From Phlebotomus papatasi (taxonomy: Eukaryota > Arthropoda > Insecta > Diptera > Psychodidae), in assembly GCF_024763615.1 (NCBI RefSeq), contig NC_077224.1:2232001-2296000 (forward strand): 64,000 nt of DNA, written 5' to 3'. The position numbers and the translations under genes were made by a program. The stretch's first letter is position 1. Each line of letters opens with the position of its first letter. The notes under the pieces were generated by a model. It worked only from the letters and a program-made list of their open reading frames with translations, was not told the DNA's origin and did not search any database. Of the stretch, positions 57,805-64,000 are shown piece by piece.

Positions 57805-58435
57805 CAATTTTCTCCGTTCTCTCGGCATTAAAATACATAAAACAACACTGTTCAATTGAAGATGGAATATACTGTGAGTGAGACGGAATAAATTGATTGG
57901 TATATTATTCATTAAATACCATCACGTATAAGATACGAAAGTTTGAAAAAAATTCCCCAGAATTCGTTTTTTTTTTCTTCTTCGTGTACATTTTTGTATC
58001 ACGATAAAAATTAACCAAATTATTCCTTTCTTCCTCACCTCCGGCACAGTATTGTATGATATAAGAAGAAGAAGAAGAGGAAAAAAAAGCACACAAGATC
58101 CCCAATATCCCGAACATCAAAGAAAATTGCTTTAGCAGCTGCTTGATTTCCCCAATAAAATGGCTATTTTTGACTTTAAATACCGCATCTCTTTGGATAT
58201 AATCTATCTCAAATTAGATTCCAATGCTCTCCTTTGCCCCATACAATTCCGCATAGAACCATTTTCTCTCTCTCTAAAAAAAAAAACCCATTCATAATAC
58301 CTTTGCGGATCTGAAATTATTTCTCCAATGCCCCCCTCATATACCATTTGGTCGAAATTGTAAAAGATGTTAAAGGTATTAAATGGCATACGAGAGAGAA
58401 AAGAAGCAAAAGAGATGTTTATAATAAGAATTTCT
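57805..58435. other. Low-repeat stretch beside candidate exon
   Basis: A/G-rich and T-rich tracts occur (57960-58100, 58265-58290). There are no repeats and no gene apart from the candidate exon that follows. Confidence 0.35.
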
Positions 58436-58438
58436 CAC

Positions 58439-58495
58439 CTTATATGGAGAGCAAGTGATCTTGTTTGTGTCACCACTTAATCTATCACGACTCAC
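58439..58495 (-). other. Candidate 57-nt microexon or recursive splice site
   Basis: On the minus strand the pyrimidine tract TCTCTGTTTTCTCCTTTTACAG leads into a 57-nt segment ending ATATAAG|GTGAGAA. The segment is open in phase 0 and encodes VSRDRLSGDTNKITCSPYK (19 codons), a multiple of three. Its first bases are GTGAGTCG, so the acceptor directly abuts a consensus donor (ACAG|GTGAGT), as in ratchet points. The same architecture is seen at 3237-3275 on the same strand 55 kb downstream in transcription sense. The peptide is not recognised. It sits in low-repeat DNA. Alternatives are a normal cassette exon or chance. Confidence 0.45.
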
Positions 58496-59012
58496 CTGTA
58501 AAAGGAGAAAACAGAGAAATGGATATCTCATTAATTATCTCAATTTGGTATTTATACAAATACGAAATAGTCAATATAATCACAGTAAATTTAGTATTCA
58601 ATGTTTGTATTCTTCGCAGCCTCTCCATTCACATGGTTTACCATTCATTCGGAATCTCACACACAAATAATCATACACTTGTAGCAATAAATACAATTCC
58701 ATGCTATTAATTGATTGAAAATTAACTAGAGGGAGGGAAACCCTACAGTGAAAAGTCTATTTAATCGTATTGCATACTTAGTGCATTGCACCACTGATAA
58801 TACCTTCAATTGTCATTAAGATTAAAATAACCATTAATTGATTATTAAGTTAACCAATAAAAGAATAAATAGAAAATTCGAAATTGAAATACACTTCAGG
58901 ATGTGCTTAAACTTTACGATTACTCAGAAAAACCAAAATTTTAACATATCTAAATTGTTTCAAAAACGTATCCCCCTTCGGTTACCGTATATGCAAATTA
59001 CTATGACCATCA

Positions 59013-60915
59013 GGGCCCGTATCCTCCAGATGTGAGAGTTTGATTTTGTGGGAAAAGCCAACTCTCCGTGTGGAACTCGCCTATTTGGTATCCACGAAAT
59101 TTTCGATTGGAAATTTTCTCATCAAAAACCGGTGGGAGAATTCTCGAGTGGTATTCCCGGTGAGAGTTTAATTAATTTATATAGAAAATAAGCAAATAAA
59201 TTAAAATATCGCGTTTTTTAAAGTTTTAAATGGTTTTTAAATGATTATTTCAATTAATAAATACAATTTCCGTATATTTATAATAAATTTCAATTAAGTT
59301 TTTTTTTCTTAATAAACTGGGCAGGCATTTCGAACTTTTTTATTTTCTTTTTTTATTTGTCTATTTTTTTGAGTTTGATACCAATCATTTTCCAAATATT
59401 TAGTTTTATTTTGTTTCAGCTCTCGTGAATAAGAAAACGGTTGTGGCCATTTAATGATTAGATCTTTGAATAACCTATTTATATTCTTAATAAATACGAA
59501 ATTGAACAGATTTTTAGCAGTTTACTTGGCCGTGAACTCTTCAAAAACTCTTAATTCTTGTTTTAACTAAAACCGGAGAAAAAAAGATCGCATAATTTAT
59601 AGGGAGTTTATCAGGAAAAAGGTCTTTTTCAGTAAGTTAAAATTGTTAGATCTCAAGAGTCAACAAAACAAATATTTTAAACAAATATTTTTTTTTTATT
59701 TTTTATATATACGTGTTCCTCTTTAAATTAGGAAAATATATATTGAGTGAGATTCTTGAAATTTGCATCTATATTATCCTTTTTTATTTGACATACAATC
59801 TAAGAAAAATTGTTAGTTCTCTATTGAAAAACTAATTACAACATTTGAAACTCTTTTCTTTAGGTTAATAAAGTTTTTATTCGAGAAAATTTCTTCAAAT
59901 ACTCCATGTAAAATAGAAAATAAAACGGATAATGTCTAGAATTTTCCGAGAAAAACATATATCAATTTTGAATTTTACTCTTGAGTGATTGTATGTACAT
60001 ATATCAGAATCTTATAAATTTCAAATTTTCAACTATCTCTTTATTTTTTTCAAATTGACTATAGTTCTTATAGAGATAAAACCGAATTCTGAAATAATTC
60101 TGTAATAATCGAAAAATCAAAAAATCCTCAAACTGTCATTAAAATAGCGAAAGTTCGAAATGATTATCAAACATTGCGAAACTATCATGAATATTTGTCG
60201 AGGTTCTCGTCACAAAAATACTCGTCAAATCCGAAAACAATACTTAATTAACCACTAAGAAATCTTTCCTTGGCGAAAACTTGTAACCTTCATAACATTT
60301 AATGTGCCTTGTCGCTTGAAAATTGGTTTGAAAAATCACAAAAAAAAATACAAGAAAATATTAAGATAATCCTTGCCAAATTACTTAAAAAAAGAAAAGT
60401 TAAATGGTAATTGGCTTTTTGTTACAAAAGTCTCTGGAAATTCACAAGCATTATTTGACAATTTTCAGAAAATTTATGAAAAACCACAAGAAAATGAGAA
60501 AATCTATATACGAATAAATACGTAATTGAATTAGTATAAATGCAAAGGGTTTTTTCAAGTTTTTTTTTACTGTAGCAAAATATTAAAAAGAGAAATTTGG
60601 CAAAAATTCCGGTGCAGTCATTTAAGTGTTAAGACGAGTCGCGATGATTAAATCAAAGCTTATAACAATGTTATTTAATTGTTTATTCATTCATTTAATT
60701 TATAATTACTTCAGTATTCAGTTTTTTTTCTGCCACCAAAAACAACGCGCGGAATGTCAAAAACGATTTCCACAAAAAGTTCCACACGAAAATCTCACCT
60801 GCTTCTCTCCGATATTCGTGGATACGGAGAGCAGGCAGGTGGGAAAAATAGGAGAAAACGTCACGAAGAGAAGCTCGCGCAAAATCTTCTCTCACAAAGT
60901 GGAGGATACGGGCCC
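59013..60915. mobile_element. Inverted-repeat element R, about 1.9 kb
   Basis: The ends GGGCCCGTATCCTCCA and TGGAGGATACGGGCCC are inverse. Similarity continues inward through TGTGAGAG.TTGATTTTG-like sequence for about 35 bp. The body is very AT-rich with no transposase-like frame, so it is non-autonomous or heavily decayed. Family E copy 2 adjoins its right end. Target duplication is not evident. Confidence 0.65.
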
Positions 60916-61080
60916 AGGAGTAATTATCCCGTTGCTGTTTGTAAGCTTTTCTTTCATTCTAGCACTCAAGGATGGTCATTACATCCGGTCTAATATATCC
61001 GATCATTAAAATCTAACCATTCTTAAGCGCTAGAATTAAAGAAAAGCTTACTAACAGCAGGGGACCAAAGTCTCTCCCGG
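60911..61080. mobile_element. Palindromic MITE family E, copy 2
   Basis: GTTGCTGTTTGTAAGCTTTT-CTTTCATTCTAGCAC and the inverse GCGCTAGAATTAAAGAAAAG-CTTACTAACAGCAG form arms of about 45 bp. The core AAGGATGGTCATTACATCCG matches the partial copy at 53690. The 127-residue plus frame ending at 61009 is made of this and element R sequence. Confidence 0.75.
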
Positions 61081-61089
61081 AGAGCAAAT

Positions 61090-63530
61090 TACCCGCATCA
61101 ACGATCCTAAGCCCTGAGTGTATGGAAGTTTGGGATAAACCTTCCTGCCAAACTTTACAGGTTAAATATTCTCGAGGATCAGCCTGAGTCTATTTGGGCC
61201 CTTAATATTGAAGCTTGTATATAATTTTGCAACTGACATTTTACTGCCTGATTATTGATTCGTCGACATTTTCCAGATTGAATGATATCTTGTTAATAGA
61301 AAAATCAATTTAATTCCATGTGAGAGGGTGGGAAGTTTCACCTTTGTGGTTGATTAAAAAACAATCAGAATGTTTGATGAACATACTGATTAAACCCTGC
61401 TTCTGTCAATCACTGAAAATTTCTACCATTTTATGTAATTGTCAATTTATAAATAACTTGCAGAAAAATTGAAATTGTTAAACCGATTTAATGATACAAT
61501 AGGGCAGTAGGGGCAGATATTACAATGTCATTTTTCATTATATTGACAGTTCGGAGAATAAAGCGCCCTCTTTGACATAAGTAGTAATAATGTCGATATA
61601 CAGAGTGCCATCTGTTGAAATAACTACCACATAACTATCACACATTGTTGTGACAATAATTATTTCTAGTAGTGTCAAATGCTGACTATTGCCATAAATA
61701 TTTGTTAGTTTAGGAGATAACCACCAAGTGAAAACAATATTTGTTTGCAAATTGAATATTAAATTCACTGTAGTATGATAACAAATTTTTAGTTATATAT
61801 AACCTAAACATAATATGGATATAGCAGCCATGTGTAAAACAGCTAAAGCCAGAAATTTGTGGATAAAACTAATGAATGAACTAACATTGCGTAATTGTGT
61901 TAATTCTCAATATTTGAACATAATTCTACACAATTAATAAAGTACATGATAACCAAAATTACCATCAGTCGGTACAATTATAATTCAATAAGAGTTTATT
62001 CAATTACTATGACACTCACATACACATAATTGCTTTCACGAGGGTTACTGACTGGGCTTTTAAACGGAGGGGTTCTCTCCTCATTTCAGAGACCTCAACA
62101 TCCCTTTTCCTTGTCCTCACTCTCAAACCAAAATCAAGTATATTGTGTATATAGATAGAGGTTCCGAAAGGAATATCAGTTGGAGGATTAAGTCACCCAT
62201 CACGTGGCAAAATGAGTTTTTAATCTAATAAAATTGAGACTCACCCTCGAAACACCATAAACATTAAATATTCCCTCTAACACCCCTTCTTATATTGCAA
62301 TCTGGCCAACATTGTACGATGAAACGCGCAAGATACTTCATTGAAATGCTTAACATAGACCGATTTTTATAGCACCGTACATATTACACTTTTTTCCCAC
62401 CGTATAAAGGGAAAAACCCGTATGGGGAATAATAGATAATAATGTTGATGGGAAATGAGGAGAAAAGTTGATGTTGTTGGAAAATATTGTGGAAAATTCT
62501 ATCTTTTTTTCTTCTTGCAACCCCCATTCCATACGACTCATACTTTTCCACATTTCAACTAAAGCGTTCCACCGACCCCCCCCCCCTATTTCTTTCTCAG
62601 ATTATCTCACCATCTATGGCTCATTCAATCACCATTTCATAAGCATAAGGCATAACTGTGTGGCATATATTAAATTTATCCCCTTTCGCAGTTTAATCTT
62701 CCTCCTACATATATATATATATATATATATATATACATGCCATAAAACCTAAAGCCCAGAAGACACGCAAAGAAGGGAGAAATCATGAGAAATTGTCCTA
62801 AAAGTAAGTGAGACAGTGAAGTGTATTAGATGAGAATATTTTAGAGTGTTGTAATTTTTTTTTCGTGAGAGTTTGGGAGGGAAGATGATTTAGATGAGAC
62901 ACCCCCGGAAGACTTTAAGTGCGCAATGTTAAAATCTCACGATTCATCCACCCCATCCTGCGATATATAGGGATTTAATGTACAAGTCATAAAAATAAAT
63001 GGAGTATGTTTTTTAAGAGAGACACACACATACTCTTGAAATATTCCCAAAGACACTGTCTTTCTTGGCAAATTCCCCTATATAGAAAAAGTAACCACCC
63101 TCCCTCCCGATCCCCTTATACTCCTGTCACTATATCATCCTTTAATAACATGATGGTGAAATATAAATAAATAAAGATGTAGTGACAATTTCCTCATGTG
63201 TCACATACACCCATTCACTGTCACGACAAAAAAAAAGAAAGCAAAAGATGGTTTACCGAATATATATAGAGAGGGTGTTGGGATTTTCCCGATTTTCGTC
63301 GAGACGACAACACTATAAGAGGTCTATGTGTAGTGAATGATGAGTGATTGTATATTAAAGGGACTGTCATATTGGGATCAATGCATAGAACATGCAATAA
63401 AACCATAAAAGACATGTCAATCTGTCACTGACTGTTTATGTTTATCACATTCTCAAAAGATTATAAGATCACAACGAAGATAACAAACTGACGATTACGG
63501 AGAAGATAGGGTACGCAATGGGATAAGTGG
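61090..63530. other. Low-repeat stretch with simple sequence, no gene seen
   Basis: A donor-like CCTAAAA|GTAAGTGAG (plus, about 62800) has only a weak upstream acceptor (AAAGCCCAG). Simple sequences include a poly-C run at 62576-62586 and an (AT)n microsatellite at about 62708-62735. No repeat family members were recognised. Confidence 0.4.
62708..62735. repeat. (AT)n microsatellite
   Basis: An uninterrupted alternating AT tract of about 28 bp. Confidence 0.95.
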
Positions 63531-63539
63531 TAGAGTACA

Positions 63540-64000
63540 GGGAGTTTCGCTTTGAATGAATTTTTCGAAACCAAAAAAAGCCCGCGAATTAACTCCAGTG
63601 ACACAGTAAAATTGCATATCTGCAGGAGAGGTCTTTGGAATAAGTTACGGAAACACCAAGATGTATGCAAAACATTTTTCGCGCCAATCTTCAGCGCCAA
63701 CGGTTCATAATGGCTCCGGCACACCTTTTAGATCAGGAAAATTTCATAAAGTCGAAATTTGGATCCCCTTCTTTCTCACATGTTTTGCATATGTCTATCT
63801 CATTCTGTCGCACTCTTCTTCTTCTCTTAAACATCACTCCAAATTCAATTTAGCTCAATCGAATTTGGTATGCGAAAGAATGAGATAGTCATATGCAATA
63901 CATGTGAGAAAGAAGGGGATCCGAATTTCGACTTCATGAAATTTTCCTGATCTAAAAGGTGTGCCGGAGCCATAAGAAATGTATTTCAAATTTACCGCGT
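63540..64000. mobile_element. Element M, copy 2, runs off the window
   Basis: It starts GGAGTTTCGCTTTGAATGAA and is the reverse complement of the right half of M copy 1 (GAATTAACTCCAGTGACACA; GGAATAAGTTACGGAAACA). It is interrupted by a TAA-flanked palindrome (63711-63972), after which M resumes (GAAATGTATTTCAAATTTAC). The other terminus lies beyond the window. Confidence 0.75.
63711..63972. mobile_element. Harbinger-like palindromic MITE nested in M copy 2
   Basis: TGGCTCCGGCACACCTTTTA and its exact inverse mark the ends, and inverse similarity continues for over 90 bp (AGATCAGGAAAATTTCAT; TTCTTTCTCACATG). The 3-bp repeat TAA flanks it (63708-63710 and 63973-63975). M copy 1 shows the uninterrupted site (TTTCTTATGAACC, other strand). 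A TWA duplication is typical of the PIF/Harbinger superfamily. Confidence 0.82.

Noticed and set aside
60626..61009. 127-residue plus-strand ORF, with overlapping frames on both strands
   Set aside because: It spans the right end of element R and the start of MITE family E; the frame is accidental.
1..64000. CRISPR arrays, operons, bacterial promoters or terminators, prophage
   Set aside because: Composition, splice-like signals, MITEs and LINEs are eukaryotic; no regularly spaced short direct repeats with unique spacers are present.

Overview
The window reads as an AT-rich insect chromosome segment. A lower dipteran such as a sand fly is my best guess, but only from composition and repeat style; no marker gene confirms it. 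There is no operon-like organisation, and I found no intact protein-coding gene, rRNA, functional tRNA or CRISPR array. Almost all open frames are short and lie inside repeats or AT-rich sequence. The segment is best explained as intronic or intergenic DNA, possibly part of one or more very long introns.

Two kinds of sequence alternate. Low-repeat islands, roughly 3.3-4.6, 6.1-8.1, 16.5-18.0, 22.3-23.7, 30.8-32.0, 34.3-35.7, 38.0-39.5, 41.4-42.9, 46.4-47.8, 52.0-53.7, 57.8-59.0 and 61.1-63.5 kb, are rich in CT/GA tracts and poly-A or poly-T. Between them lie dense mosaics of repeats: at least two dozen inverted-repeat DNA elements (MITE-like), many flanked by TA duplications and with G-rich ends; two hAT-type MITEs; one Tc1/mariner-like element; one pogo-like element with a decayed HTH remnant; tandem repeats of 140-370 bp; and several truncated non-LTR retrotransposon pieces on both strands. 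The clearest coding relics are a LINE reverse-transcriptase fragment with a YADD core at 54.1-54.7 kb (+) and a LINE 3' end at 51.67-51.87 kb (-) bounded by a 14-bp target duplication.

The most gene-like signals are two short candidate exons on the minus strand (3237-3275, 39 nt; 58439-58495, 57 nt). Each has a strong polypyrimidine-AG acceptor, an open reading frame with length divisible by three, and a consensus donor. In both, the first exon bases also form a consensus 5' splice site (AG|GTATGT and AG|GTGAGT). That is the arrangement expected of recursive (ratchet) splice points or resplicing microexons in a long minus-strand intron.

Other striking structures are two three-level nests of transposons whose empty sites can be read from sister copies in the same window (18.7-20.1 kb and 45.6-46.4 kb); a recurring hyphenated palindrome (TTAGTACA, 4-6 nt, TGTACTAA) in five AT-rich stretches; a hairpin with 97-bp arms at 57.6-57.8 kb; a degenerate array carrying CACGCCC every 120-190 bp at 42.9-45.4 kb; and a duplicated block with a near-perfect complement of the tRNA-Tyr 3' end.
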